Assembly (NCBI GenBank): GCA_031276865.1
Contig: JAISMF010000098.1
Coordinates: 1 to 32,823 of the forward strand
DNA length: 32,823 bases
From: Deltaproteobacteria bacterium
GTDB lineage: Bacteria > Desulfobacterota > Desulfarculia > Adiutricales > Adiutricaceae
Reading direction: 5' to 3'
Shown here one piece after another: positions 15,701 through 25,017 of this stretch. The translations under genes were made by a program, and so were the position numbers. The notes below the pieces were generated by a model. That model ran no database searches. It was not told the origin of the DNA and saw nothing but the letters and a program-made list of their open reading frames with translations. The first letter of the stretch is position 1, and each line of letters opens with the position of its first letter.

Positions 15701-18635
15701 TGTTGTTGGTGCCGAAACGCGTGCCGCAGCCGGAGCCCCGGGCCGTCGGGGACCCGAAGCCCGCCGGCCAGTCGCAGCCGGCCGGCGTGCCGTAGGGCTT
15801 CATCGGCGAGGAGTCGTCGAAGCCCGAGCAGTAGCCCAAAGCGTCGCAGTAGGGAAAGTAGCGGGGATCGGGCCCCAGGTGCCCCAGATCCATGTAGGTG
15901 CCGTCGTGGGTGCTGCCGCTGATGAGATAGCCCATGGACAAATTGACCCCGGCCGCGGCCACGGACTTCCAGGAGGCCACCACCAGGCCCTCGATCTCGC
16001 TTAAATCGATGACGAACCGGGCCGCGGGATCGACGCGGAAGAGGTGGTAGGTCTTGTTCCCCTGGTAAACTTTAAGGGCCCCGGACCATTTGTCCGCCGG
16101 CGGGTTGAAGGGCTCCGCCCGGCGTTTGTCCGCGGACGTGGCGCCGGTGGTCACCAGATCCACCGTGTACTCCACCACCACGTCCATGTCCCAGTCCGTG
16201 GGACCGGCCTGATAGTCCACGCCCTGGGTGGCGTCCTCGAAGTTGACCTTGAACTTCACGTGGTAGGGGGTGCCGTTTTGATCCAGGCGCCACTCGATTA
16301 TGTAGTAGCCTAAAAATCCCACTATCCCCTTGGTGGTGTCGAGGCTGTCCCGATCGCTCATGGAGGCGGGGAGGATGGAGATCTTCCGCAAAACCTCTCC
16401 GGTGGAAGAGTAGACGGGGAAGTCCACCTGGGGGAAGGGGGCGCTCATGGTCACCGCGTAGACGTCCAGGGGGGCCTCGTGCTCGCCCGGGGTGTAGTCG
16501 TGGGTGTGGGCGTAGTAAGCCACCGCGGCCGCGCTGTAGGTGCCCATCAAAGAGGGGCTCGAGGGGCACAGGCCCTTCACTTCCGCGAGCGAGTCGAGGC
16601 TCTTGGGCTTGCAGTCGTCCGCCACGCCGGTGGAGTAGAAATATTTCTTCCCGCTCACGGAGGTGGCCAGGCCCTCGTTTTCGGTGATCCTAGCGAGATA
16701 GCCGTCCACGCTAAAGGTGGATAAAGCGGTTTTCGCGCTCGGGGAGATGGAGGAAAGAACCTTCTGCCGGAAGCCGCTTTTGCCGGCGGGGAAGGTGTCG
16801 CCGTCGAAGTCGCTTTCCATGTCGGCTAAAAGGAGGATGATGGGTTTGGCGCAGTCCGCCGCGGGAAGCGTGGGTATTTTCCCCCATCCGGACATAAAGG
16901 AGGTGGGAAAGGAGCGGGAGAGCTGCTTGGAGTAGTCGTCCTCGCGCTCCGGCACGTACTCCGGCGCGGGTCCCGTGGGGATCTCGTCGCCGTCCTGGGC
17001 CAGGAAGGCGAAGTAGCGCACCGCCTCGTAGAGCATCTCGCCGGTCGGGTTTCCCCAGTTGGAGGCCGTTATGTAGCCGAAGGCCGTGGTGCCGTTGTCG
17101 GGAAGGCGCGCCCCGGTGATGGCGAGGGAGTCGATATAGGACACGAGCCCGCCCGGCACGATCTGTCCGGTGACCGAATTCACCGACTGGGCGAATTCCC
17201 CGATATGCGTCCGCATGACGCCGCCCCGGCGGCGGTGGTTTTCCGTGCGGTTGTACTGGCGGGAACCGTCGGAGGCGAAGGTGTAGTAGTCCCCCTCGTA
17301 GGTGCCGGTTAAAAGCCCGAAGAGCATCTGATCGTTGTCGCCGTTCTTCTGGAGCAGCCCCACGGGTTTGAGGGACCCGTCGGGGTAGCCCCGACAGTCC
17401 TCCCCCTCCCCGTAGCCCGGGGCGCAGACCTCCACCATGACGTTGAAGAACATGTAACGGTAGCCGGAGCCCTGGGTGGGATCGGACCAGTCCCTTAAAA
17501 CCTTTATCACGTAGGAGGGGCTGTCGTGCTCGTCTCCCATCACCCAGTCGTACCAGCGCCCCCCCACGCAGTCGTCGGGGTCGTCCGCCTTGCAGTCCCT
17601 TTTATTGGTGTAGTTGAAACCCTTGATGAAATCGATTCCCTCCACGTTTAAGAGAAAGGCCACCTGGGGGAAGGGTTTCACGGTGTAGTCGTTGTCGGGC
17701 TTAGCGGGATCCCGGTTGGGATGCCCCAGGTTTCTGGTGCGGGCGAACATGTGGGCCGAGTTTTTCACCGGCCGCGCGAAGGGGGTGTACTTGGAGACGT
17801 CGTAATAGTTGGTGAGAGGCGTCTCCAGCTCCCAGCGGTTGTCGGAAAGGACGTCGGTCCCCCAGACGTGGGCGTCGTTGGGGATAAACGAGCTCTCCAG
17901 GATGGTGAGGGCCTTGGACGAGGGGGAGCGCGAGGCGTCGGCGACGGTCATGGCGGGGGTCCCGGAAGAGGCCCCCCCGGCCGCCTCGTCCACCCTCCGG
18001 TAGCCGCCGTAGAGAATCTTGCGGATAACGTCCATGCGGCTCATGGTCACGTAGTTCAGCCAGTTACCGGAAAACTTCCCGCCGCCGGAGTTGGGCTTCT
18101 GGCAGATCCCGATCCTTTCGCCGGTGCGGAAATGAACCGCCCGGGCGGCCTTCACCCGGGAGCTTCCGAGGTTCGCGGTCCTCTGGCCGTCCAAATCCGC
18201 CTGGTCGTCGTCGTCAATGGAGGGTCCCGTCCTTTTAAAATAGTTGTCCTCGTAGAATTTGGAATTGTCGAGCGAGGTGACGTCCCGGGTGAACTCGTAG
18301 CAGCTTTTGGGATCGAAGTAGCCGGAGTAGAGCACCGCCGGGTTGAAGCCCGTGTCCACCCTCCCGTCCCCGTCCATGTCCGTGAACTCGTTGTAGGCCT
18401 GCAGGAACATCTTGTGATCCTTGGAGAGGACCAGGAGCACCCGGGGAATGGTCCTGCCCGTGGACATGATGGGGGAGTTCTGGTAGTTCATCTTGTCCGG
18501 AGCGGCCGCCATAAGCGGAATGGCGGATAGGGTCAAGATCAAAGCCAAGACGCGGCCCAGGACGGGCGCCCATCCGGACGCGGGCCTCCCTAGGCCGGAA
18601 CGGTTTATGCGAAAAAGGGGGGAAAACAAGGACAT
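12756..18635 (-). CDS. pilY1: PilY1/PilC-type type IV pilus tip/assembly protein, copy 2
   Basis: This 1,959-residue secreted protein belongs to the PilC/PilY1 family, associated with the type IV pilus tip, adhesion and control of retraction. A signal peptide (hydrophobic 28-42, cleavage near MAAA at 42-45) precedes NYQNSPIMSTG. The N-terminal VWA-like start reads PRVLLVLSKDHKMF (64-77), where classical VWA domains have DxSxS, followed by the calcium-loop-like DMDGDGRVD (86-94). Other Asp-rich loops are DMESDFDGDTF, DFNGNGKPDPGEWE and DNDHDGVLN. The C-terminal PilC beta-propeller includes YFGANDGMLHAVN near 1375 and LGAELWAYIPTSLLPHLQWL. Many cysteines fit an exported, disulphide-bonded protein. 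The ATG at 18635 has GGAGG five bases upstream. It is a tandem paralogue of the upstream gene, with no pilin genes nearby. Confidence 0.92.
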   Translation of the reverse strand: MSLFSPLFRINRSGLGRPASGWAPVLGRVLALILTLSAIPLMAAAPDKMNYQNSPIMSTGRTIPRVLLVLSKDHKMFLQAYNEFTDMDGDGRVDTGFNPAVLYSGYFDPKSCYEFTRDVTSLDNSKFYEDNYFKRTGPSIDDDDQADLDGQRTANLGSSRVKAARAVHFRTGERIGICQKPNSGGGKFSGNWLNYVTMSRMDVIRKILYGGYRRVDEAAGGASSGTPAMTVADASRSPSSKALTILESSFIPNDAHVWGTDVLSDNRWELETPLTNYYDVSKYTPFARPVKNSAHMFARTRNLGHPNRDPAKPDNDYTVKPFPQVAFLLNVEGIDFIKGFNYTNKRDCKADDPDDCVGGRWYDWVMGDEHDSPSYVIKVLRDWSDPTQGSGYRYMFFNVMVEVCAPGYGEGEDCRGYPDGSLKPVGLLQKNGDNDQMLFGLLTGTYEGDYYTFASDGSRQYNRTENHRRRGGVMRTHIGEFAQSVNSVTGQIVPGGLVSYIDSLAITGARLPDNGTTAFGYITASNWGNPTGEMLYEAVRYFAFLAQDGDEIPTGPAPEYVPEREDDYSKQLSRSFPTSFMSGWGKIPTLPAADCAKPIILLLADMESDFDGDTFPAGKSGFRQKVLSSISPSAKTALSTFSVDGYLARITENEGLATSVSGKKYFYSTGVADDCKPKSLDSLAEVKGLCPSSPSLMGTYSAAAVAYYAHTHDYTPGEHEAPLDVYAVTMSAPFPQVDFPVYSSTGEVLRKISILPASMSDRDSLDTTKGIVGFLGYYIIEWRLDQNGTPYHVKFKVNFEDATQGVDYQAGPTDWDMDVVVEYTVDLVTTGATSADKRRAEPFNPPADKWSGALKVYQGNKTYHLFRVDPAARFVIDLSEIEGLVVASWKSVAAAGVNLSMGYLISGSTHDGTYMDLGHLGPDPRYFPYCDALGYCSGFDDSSPMKPYGTPAGCDWPAGFGSPTARGSGCGTRFGTNNKGSLDGEPFGAYEPELLKVYRTFQFNSDPASAGAYLPNPLYLVAKYGGFNDFNGNGKPDPGEWERTDGLPKNYFEAKNIAELPAQLEAAFQDIARSISTGTATSAAIDRILGGGVSVQTIYYPLYVNPADSSQQARWVGTVFGLFLDKWGNLREDNDHDGVLNVRNGEEGREGDFVVTFNSTKYEIDEPSSRCYAYGAFISRCYDPDGTNQLLTLFSGPERHPASLHRIEPLFDTGRWLSRLDQGKLLSGPRAPGAAATQSLGRRRIFYGKPVPRDPAKPELKVFDLSAESVAALTPFLLHDNYRSQIPSAADKNEAATMLIKWITGADQPGLRSRSVGDPWSDDRTLVTWRLGDVINSKPILVGSPAANYDLLYGDLSYLAYKEERSERRQMTYFGANDGMLHAVNVGFYGSLSSGQVSFTQADPRVSESSPPHRTEHELGAELWAYIPTSLLPHLQWLPDPDYNHANYVDLKPVINDVKINGEWRTVLIGGLRMAGRPIEAPDALALGAEFFYSEIFVLDISDPEEDPKLLWRYSDPKAGLTVGLPSVIAHDGDWYVVVPSGPATDKTASAAGGRPARVEFGSKSPYEGYSAQRARLIVLEMDSGGEITFESPVSDYLTVAEENSFFNNPFLPMAQTQANPWTNHALYYGLTVSQDPLTCEDSGAVYRLKTVDGNGAPAPPSQWTLERLIATGRPVTGAVNMTYDKAGNLWALFGTGRLWNNDDIVPCLNMNTSACRDNHQQYLYGVKEELNEQGRMTFSDRTPDLGKLVDVTGVAVFANGTVTGLPPHAEIQGLQDGTTSYNELADAIRGNASIGYKRRLDIGYVFTPSEPHNYEMIITQPKVFSSGPFNLMAFTSYEPKESGCGEVGKGYLYMVDTFTGLPNPRTAEYFHSGADAPDSSLPEGQVTGVISTGDGNPTEAFVIASASGITVSASAPDASTFSIFLPANDELSGGLTSWREVLNAGFEMRPEAMSEGLD

Positions 18636-18776
18636 GGGATCCTCCGTGAGGCCCTGGGCCCCGCGCGCCCGGGCGTGATTCGCGCTTCACGCCGAACCGG
18701 CTTTCAGGGGCCCGGCGGGGCTCGCGCCCCGCCGGATCGAATAGGGTCCGGGGCCTCCTCCGGACTCCCCTTACAA

Positions 18777-18808
18777 CGACGCGGGCCCCCGTAAAGGAGC
18801 CCGCGTCG
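18777..18808 (-). terminator. Hairpin between the two pilY1 genes
   Basis: CGACGCGGGC (18777-18786) pairs exactly with GCCCGCGTCG (18799-18808) across a 12-base loop. It lies 51 bases after the stop of pilY1 copy 1 on the minus strand. The following minus-strand bases (TTGTAAGG) are not a U tract, so it may be a weak terminator or a 3'-end stabiliser that lowers expression of copy 2 relative to copy 1. Confidence 0.45.
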
Positions 18809-18859
18809 CTGAAAAACGGTGGAAAAAAAGGGGTTTCGCCGGCCTAAGCCGGGGGGGCT

Positions 18860-21800
18860 CTAGAGCCCCTCGACTATGGCGTCGGGCGTGAGCTCGAAAC
18901 CGGCGTTGAGGACCTCCCTCCAGGCCGCGAGGTTGGATTCGGCTTCGTTTGAGAAATCGATGCTCAAGGTTTTCATGCTCGCGTCCGGAGCCGAGGCGGA
19001 AACGCTCACGCCCGCGGACGTGACCAGGATGAAGGCCTCGGTGGGGTTGCCTTTGCCCACTTTGACGGCCCCGACCATCAAATCGTCCCCATCGGGCGCC
19101 GTGGGCTCCCCGGTGGAGTTGGGATCCGAGGGGTCGGATTCCGGAGCGGCGCGGAAATACGGTTCCGAAGCGGGATCGGGAAGCCCGGTGAAGGTGTCCA
19201 CCAGATAGAGGAAGCCGTCGCCCACCTCCCCGCAGCCGTCGTCGTTGGGCTCGTAGCTGGTGAAGGCCATGAGGTGCAGTCCGATGGCGCTGAAGACCTT
19301 GGGCTGGGTGATGATCATCTCGTAGTTGTGATCCGCGGAGCCGCCGCTCGAAGAGGCGAAGCTGGATCCGATGTTGAGCTGCCTTTTATAGCCGACGGCG
19401 CCGTCGCCTAGGATGGCGTCCTTAAGGGCGCTGTAAGACGACGCCCCATTCTGGAGGCCCTGCACTCCGGAATGATTGGGCAGCCCGGTTATGTCGCCGT
19501 CCACCTGCACCTGCACCTTCGTCACGTCGACGATCTTAGAGGCGTCGCCGGTGCGATCCTTGAAGGTCATGAAGCCGGCGCTGTTGAGCTCCTCTTTGAT
19601 GCCGTAGAGGAACTGCTGGTGGTTGGCTTTGCAGGCCGCCGTTTGCATGGCGCGGCAGGGAAGGATGTCGTCGCTGTTCCAAAGCCTTCCGGTACCGAAG
19701 AGCACCCAGAGGTTTCCCACGTTGTCGTAGGTCATGTTCACCGCGCCGGTTACGGGTCTGCCGGTCGCTAAAAGCCTCTCCAGGGTCCACTGGGCGGGCT
19801 GGAGCGGCTCCCCGGCGTCGTTTACGGTCTTAAGACGGTAGACGGCGCCCGAATCCTCGCAAGTGAAGGGATCCTGGCTCACGGTGAGCCCGTAGTACAG
19901 GGCGTGATTGGTCCAGGGGTTCGCCTGAATCTGCGCCATGGGGAGGAAGGGGTTGTTGAAGAAGCTGTTCGGCTCCGATACGGTCAAATAGTCGTTCACC
20001 GGGTTCTCGAAGGTGATCTCCTTTCCCGTTTCCATCTTCAAAACGATGAGCCTGGCTCTCTGGTTGCTGTAACCCTCGTAGGGAGATCGGGCGCCGAACA
20101 CCACTTTGGCCGGCTGGAAGTATCCCGCGGGGACCACCACGTCCGTGACGGGCCCGGATGGGAGCACCACGTACCAGTCGCCATCGTGGCTGATGACGCT
20201 GGGGAGGCCCACCGTGAGGCCGGCCTTGGGATCGCTGTAGCGCCACAAAAGCTCCGGATCCCCCTCAGGGTCGGTAATGTCCAAAACGAAGATCTCGGAG
20301 TAGAAGAACTCCGCCCCAAAAGCCGCGGGGTTGGGAGCCTCGATGGGACGCGCGGCCATGCGGAGCCCTCCGATAAGAATCGTTTTCCACTCCCCGTTTA
20401 TTTTCACGTCGTTTATGACGGGTTTCAAATCCACGTAGTTCGCGTGGTTGTACTCGGGGTCGGGCAGCCACTGGAGGTGCGGTAAGAGCGAGGTGGGTAT
20501 GTAGGCCCAGAGCTCGGCCCCCAGGTCGTGCTCCTTTCTTTTGGGAAGGTTCGGATTGGCGCTCTGCGTCGGTTCCTCCGCGGTGAAGGACACCTGGCCG
20601 CTGGCGTAGGAGCCGTAGAAGCCCACGTTCACGGCGTGGAGCATGCCGTCGTTGGCGCCGAAATAGGTCATCTGCCGCCTGGTGCCGTTTTCCCGCTTGT
20701 AGTTTAAATAAGAGACGTCTCCGTAGAGGAGGTCGTAATTGCTGGCGGGGGATCCCACCAGGATGGGTTTGGAGTTGATCACGTCTCCCAAGCGCCAAGT
20801 GATTAAAGTGCTGTTGTCGGTCCAGGGGTTCCCCACGACCCGGGATCTCAAACCCGTCTGATCCACCCCGATGATCCATTTCACCAGCATGCCCGCGGCC
20901 TGGTTTTTGGTGGCGGCGGAGGGGATCTGATCCCTCCAGTTTCCGTGTAGCAGGAAAGGCTCCAAAACGTTAATCCCGGCTTGCGAGGCGTCTAACACCG
21001 TGAGAGCGGGGTGACTCGGGTCGGTTGAAACCGGTTTTCCGTAGAGGATCCGCCGTTTTCCGGTGCTCCGAAGGGCCTTTTCCGTCTCGCCGCGGGCGCC
21101 GGAAAGGAGTTTCGTTCCGTCCAACTCGGCGAGCCATCTACCCGTGTCGAAGAGGGAGTCCACGCGGTGCAGGTTCTGGGGATGCCCCCCGATGCCGGAC
21201 AGGGGCAACACTTTCGTGTAGTCGCCGTACTCATCGTAGCAACGGGAGATGAAAGGTCCGAACACGTAGCATTTGGGAGGTTTATCGTCTTTATCTTTCG
21301 TGCTGTTGAAGGTGACGATGTAATCCCCCCCCTTCGAACCGTTGGGGCCGTTTAAGACGTTTAAGATCCCGTCTTGGTCGCTGTCCTCCCTTAGGTTCCC
21401 CCATTTGTCCACGAAGAGGCCGAAGACGGTTCCCGCCCACCTCGTCTGCTGGGTGGAATTCATCGGGTTCACGTAGAGGGGGTAGTAGATGGACTGCACC
21501 GATACTCCGCCGCCCAGGATCCTGTCGACCGAGGCGGAGGTGGCGGTGCCCGTGCTGATTGAGCGGGCGATATCCTGGAAGGCCGCCTCCAACTGGCCGG
21601 GGAGCTCGGCTATGTTCTTGGCCTCGAAATAGTTCTTAGGCAGTCCGTCCTCCCTCTCCCACTCGCCCGGATCGGGGACCCCGTTTCCGTTGAAATCAAT
21701 GAAGCCCCCGTATTTGGCCACATAGTAAAGGGGATTGGGTAGATAGCTTCCCGCCTTCGCGGGGTCGCTATTGAACTCGAAGGTGCGGAAGACCTTGAAG

Positions 21801-24664
21801 GAAGCCGGCATGTGTCCGTTCCTTGACCCGTAAGTCGACCCGCAGCCGGTGCCGTTGGCCTGCGTCGCTCCGTATCCCGCGGGCCAGTTGCAGGATGGAG
21901 GAGTGCTGTATTTCTTCATGCTGGCGTCAAGAGGGTAATTCGTACACAGGCCCTGCGAGGTGCAGTAACTGGTCGGAGCGCTTGCGGCGTGGCCCTGATC
22001 CATGTAGGTGCCGTCGTGGGTGCTGCCGCTGATGAGATAGCCCAAAGACATATAGAGGCTGGCCTCGGCTTCGGTTTTCCAGGATGCCACCACCAGGCCC
22101 TCGATCTCGTTAAGATCTATGGCGAAGGGTTCGACCGAGTCGTCGGTTCTGAATAGGTGGTAGGTCTTGGTCCCCTTGTTCACCTTGAGCGCCCCGGACC
22201 AGTTGCCGGCGGCCGGGCTGAAGGCCGCGGTCTGGCGTTTGGAGGTCGCCGTGGCGCTGGTGGTCACGAGATCGATGGTGTACTCCACTATGGCGTCCAT
22301 TTCCCAGTCCGACCTACCATAACTAGTATCGAAGCCCTGGGTGGCGTCCTCGAAGTTGACTTTGAACTTCACGTGATAGGGGGTGCCGTTTTCGTCAACC
22401 TTCCACTCGATTATGCTATAGTTCAAAAATCCAACGATACCCTTCGTGGTGTTGTTTAAGTCACGGCTACTCATGGAGGCGGGAAGGACGGAAATCTTTC
22501 TCAGCACCTCGCCCGAAGAGTTGTAGACGGGAATGGCCACTTCGGGAAAGGCGGCGCCCATGGTGACCGCGTATATGTCCAAAGGCACGTCCAAGTCGCC
22601 CGGGGTGTAGTCGTGGGTGTGGGCGTAATAGGCCACCGCGGCCGCGCTGTAGGTGCCCATCAGGGAAGGCGTGGAAGGGCACATCCCCTGGACGTCCCAA
22701 AGCGAGGTGAGGCTTTTGGGAGAGCAGTCGGAATCCCTGCCCGAGGAGTAGAAATAATTCTTTCCGCTGACGGAGGACGCCAGTCCCTCGTTTTGGGTTA
22801 TCATGGCGAGATAGGAACTCACGGAAAAAGAGGAGAATTTATTCTTGTACGCCTGGCCGATTTTTGAGTTCACGCTCTGCTGAAATCCGCCAAGGGAGGA
22901 CGGGAAAGTGTCGCCATCGAAGTCGCTTTCCATATCCGCCAAAAGCAGAATTATGGGTTTGGCGCAGTCCGCCGATTCAAGCTGTCCGATACCGCTCCAA
23001 GTTCTAAGAAAAGAGGGATTGAAGGTTTTGTACTGATACTCGGCGTATTTCCACTCCCCGGTCGGGTAGAATTGCGACCCGCTCGCGACGGGAGGCAGGT
23101 ACTCCGCCGTGGGCGCGAGGGCGCCATGGACTTTGTTTTGTTCCAGGAAGGCGAAATAGCGCACAGCTTCGTAAAGCATCTCGCCCGTGGGGTTTCCCCA
23201 ACTGGCGGAGGTTGTGTAGCCGGCTGCGAATACCGGCGTGCGGGCACCGGCGATGGTGAGTGAATCTATTTGATCTATAAGACCGCCCGCCTTGATCTGA
23301 CCGGTGGTAGGGTTCACGGTGTTGGCGAACCCACCCATGTGGGATCTTATGACCCCGCCTCTGCGGCGGTAGTTGTTGGTGGAAGTGTAGGCGCCGCCGG
23401 TTGTTATGTAATCCCCGTGAAACGTCCCCGTAAGCAGACCGAAGAGCATCTGATTGTTCTCGCCGTTTTTCTGCAGAAGCCCCACGGGTTTGAGCGTTCC
23501 GTCCGCATAGCCGCGGCAGTCCTCTCCCGCGGAGTAGCTGGCGCCGCAAACCTCCACCATCACGTTGAGCGTCCTGTATCTGTAGCCGGAGGCTGAAGTC
23601 CAACCATCATAATGAGTGATAACCGCCCCGGGGTTCGTTTGACCGGTACCCACCACCCAGTCGAACCAGCGTCCTTTGTTGGTGATGTTGAACCCGGGGA
23701 TGAAATGCGAGGCTTTCACGTTCAATATGTAGATCACCTGCGGAAAGGGCTTGTTAGTGACGCCTTCCCCGGCGACCTCGCCCATGTTCTTGGTGCGGGC
23801 GAACATGTGGGCGGTGTCGCTGTCCGGTTTGGGGAAGGGGGTGTATTTTGAGATGTCGTAATAGTTGGTGAGCGGGGTCTCGCTCTCCCAACGGTTGTCG
23901 GCCAGGACGTCCGTCCCCCATACATTGGCGTCGGTGGGGACGTAGGTGCCTTCAAGAATGGTTTTGGGATACGTGGCGCCGGAATCTGACACCGACTTGT
24001 CCACCCTTCGGTAGCCTCCGTAGAGTATCTTCCTGATGACGTCCATGCGGGTCATGCTGACGTAGTTGAGAAAGTTTCCGGAAAAATTGCCGCCACCGGT
24101 ATTGGGCTTCTGGCAGACGCCGATATCCTCGCCGGTTTTAAAATAGACGGCCCTCGCGGGCTTCACCCGGCTGTCGGAGCCTAGGGCGGCGTTTCTTTCG
24201 GAGATAAGAGTGCTTTCGCTGTCGTCGGGAATCGTGGCCCCCACCCGCTTGAAATAGTATCTGGAGCTGTATTTCACCGGGTCGTCCAGAAAAGTCGAGG
24301 TGACGTCGCCCGTGTACTGGTAGCAACTTTTGGAATCGAAATAGCCGTAATAAATAACCGCCGGGTTGAAGCCCGTGTCCACCCTTCCGTCACCGTCCAT
24401 ATCCGTGAACTCGTTGTAGGCCTGGAGGAACATCTTGCGATCCTTGGACAGGACCAGGAGAACCCTGGGCACGGTCCTCCCCGTGGACATGATGGGGGAA
24501 TTCTGGTAATTCACCTTTTCCGGAGAAGCCGCCATAAGCGTTCCGGAGGAGAGGACCAAGCCGGCCGCGAGGCCGAGCCCCAGAGTGAAGGCCAACGCCA
24601 GCCCGAAGGCCGGCTTTACACTTTTACGAGCGGACGGTTTTACGCGGGATGAATATTGCGGCAT
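18860..24664 (-). CDS. pilY1: PilY1/PilC-type type IV pilus tip/assembly protein, copy 1
   Basis: This 1,934-residue protein is a close paralogue of the gene that follows it. A signal peptide (hydrophobic 21-41, cleavage near TLMAA at 42-46) leads to NYQNSPIMSTGRTVPRV. It has the same SKDRKMF variant at the VWA metal site and the same DMDGDGRVD loop, then DMESDFDGDTF, DFNGNGVPDPGEWE and DSDQDGILN. The beta-propeller has YFGANDGMLHAVN and GAELWAYIPTSLLPHLQWL. Both proteins end in a similar segment (WREVLNAGFE plus EGL). An ATG four codons upstream (24676) is possible, but the one at 24664 has GGAG six bases before it. It is the first of the pair, with a promoter-like sequence about 325 bases upstream. 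The most divergent parts between the copies are in the N-terminal half. Confidence 0.92.
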   Translation of the reverse strand: MPQYSSRVKPSARKSVKPAFGLALAFTLGLGLAAGLVLSSGTLMAASPEKVNYQNSPIMSTGRTVPRVLLVLSKDRKMFLQAYNEFTDMDGDGRVDTGFNPAVIYYGYFDSKSCYQYTGDVTSTFLDDPVKYSSRYYFKRVGATIPDDSESTLISERNAALGSDSRVKPARAVYFKTGEDIGVCQKPNTGGGNFSGNFLNYVSMTRMDVIRKILYGGYRRVDKSVSDSGATYPKTILEGTYVPTDANVWGTDVLADNRWESETPLTNYYDISKYTPFPKPDSDTAHMFARTKNMGEVAGEGVTNKPFPQVIYILNVKASHFIPGFNITNKGRWFDWVVGTGQTNPGAVITHYDGWTSASGYRYRTLNVMVEVCGASYSAGEDCRGYADGTLKPVGLLQKNGENNQMLFGLLTGTFHGDYITTGGAYTSTNNYRRRGGVIRSHMGGFANTVNPTTGQIKAGGLIDQIDSLTIAGARTPVFAAGYTTSASWGNPTGEMLYEAVRYFAFLEQNKVHGALAPTAEYLPPVASGSQFYPTGEWKYAEYQYKTFNPSFLRTWSGIGQLESADCAKPIILLLADMESDFDGDTFPSSLGGFQQSVNSKIGQAYKNKFSSFSVSSYLAMITQNEGLASSVSGKNYFYSSGRDSDCSPKSLTSLWDVQGMCPSTPSLMGTYSAAAVAYYAHTHDYTPGDLDVPLDIYAVTMGAAFPEVAIPVYNSSGEVLRKISVLPASMSSRDLNNTTKGIVGFLNYSIIEWKVDENGTPYHVKFKVNFEDATQGFDTSYGRSDWEMDAIVEYTIDLVTTSATATSKRQTAAFSPAAGNWSGALKVNKGTKTYHLFRTDDSVEPFAIDLNEIEGLVVASWKTEAEASLYMSLGYLISGSTHDGTYMDQGHAASAPTSYCTSQGLCTNYPLDASMKKYSTPPSCNWPAGYGATQANGTGCGSTYGSRNGHMPASFKVFRTFEFNSDPAKAGSYLPNPLYYVAKYGGFIDFNGNGVPDPGEWEREDGLPKNYFEAKNIAELPGQLEAAFQDIARSISTGTATSASVDRILGGGVSVQSIYYPLYVNPMNSTQQTRWAGTVFGLFVDKWGNLREDSDQDGILNVLNGPNGSKGGDYIVTFNSTKDKDDKPPKCYVFGPFISRCYDEYGDYTKVLPLSGIGGHPQNLHRVDSLFDTGRWLAELDGTKLLSGARGETEKALRSTGKRRILYGKPVSTDPSHPALTVLDASQAGINVLEPFLLHGNWRDQIPSAATKNQAAGMLVKWIIGVDQTGLRSRVVGNPWTDNSTLITWRLGDVINSKPILVGSPASNYDLLYGDVSYLNYKRENGTRRQMTYFGANDGMLHAVNVGFYGSYASGQVSFTAEEPTQSANPNLPKRKEHDLGAELWAYIPTSLLPHLQWLPDPEYNHANYVDLKPVINDVKINGEWKTILIGGLRMAARPIEAPNPAAFGAEFFYSEIFVLDITDPEGDPELLWRYSDPKAGLTVGLPSVISHDGDWYVVLPSGPVTDVVVPAGYFQPAKVVFGARSPYEGYSNQRARLIVLKMETGKEITFENPVNDYLTVSEPNSFFNNPFLPMAQIQANPWTNHALYYGLTVSQDPFTCEDSGAVYRLKTVNDAGEPLQPAQWTLERLLATGRPVTGAVNMTYDNVGNLWVLFGTGRLWNSDDILPCRAMQTAACKANHQQFLYGIKEELNSAGFMTFKDRTGDASKIVDVTKVQVQVDGDITGLPNHSGVQGLQNGASSYSALKDAILGDGAVGYKRQLNIGSSFASSSGGSADHNYEMIITQPKVFSAIGLHLMAFTSYEPNDDGCGEVGDGFLYLVDTFTGLPDPASEPYFRAAPESDPSDPNSTGEPTAPDGDDLMVGAVKVGKGNPTEAFILVTSAGVSVSASAPDASMKTLSIDFSNEAESNLAAWREVLNAGFELTPDAIVEGL

Positions 24665-24988
24665 CTGAAACTCCATTCAGCTGAGGGCAGCACATAAGCC
24701 GAGACCAGCTTTTTAGCTGAAGCCAGCTCTTTCCTGGGGTAAGGAATGGGGGCTTCGGACTCTTTCGGTATCCAGGGAAGCGCGCCCCAAGGCGGAGCGA
24801 AAACGGGACGCGGGTAGAAGGGGACCCGGACGGGCCCTGAAACGGTCGGAAAATAAGTAAAGACCAGGGGGAATGAATGTAAGCGCGCCTCTCGGGGACG
24901 AATTTACGAAAACTATCAATGTTTAGTAGTCTTCGTCTACATAAAATGGCGCAACGAAACAAGAGCCCGGGGAACCCCGGACTTTCAT

Positions 24989-25017
24989 ATAATAAAACCG
25001 CGGAGCCAGTTTTACAA
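24989..25017 (-). promoter_or_regulatory. Candidate sigma-70-like promoter for the pilY1 pair
   Basis: On the minus strand TTGTAA (25017-25012), a 17-base spacer and TATTAT (24994-24989) match 4/6 and 5/6 of the consensus boxes. Transcription would start near 24982 and leave a leader of about 320 bases before the first pilY1 ATG. A small hairpin, CCGGGG/CCCCGG, lies close to the predicted start. Confidence 0.35.
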
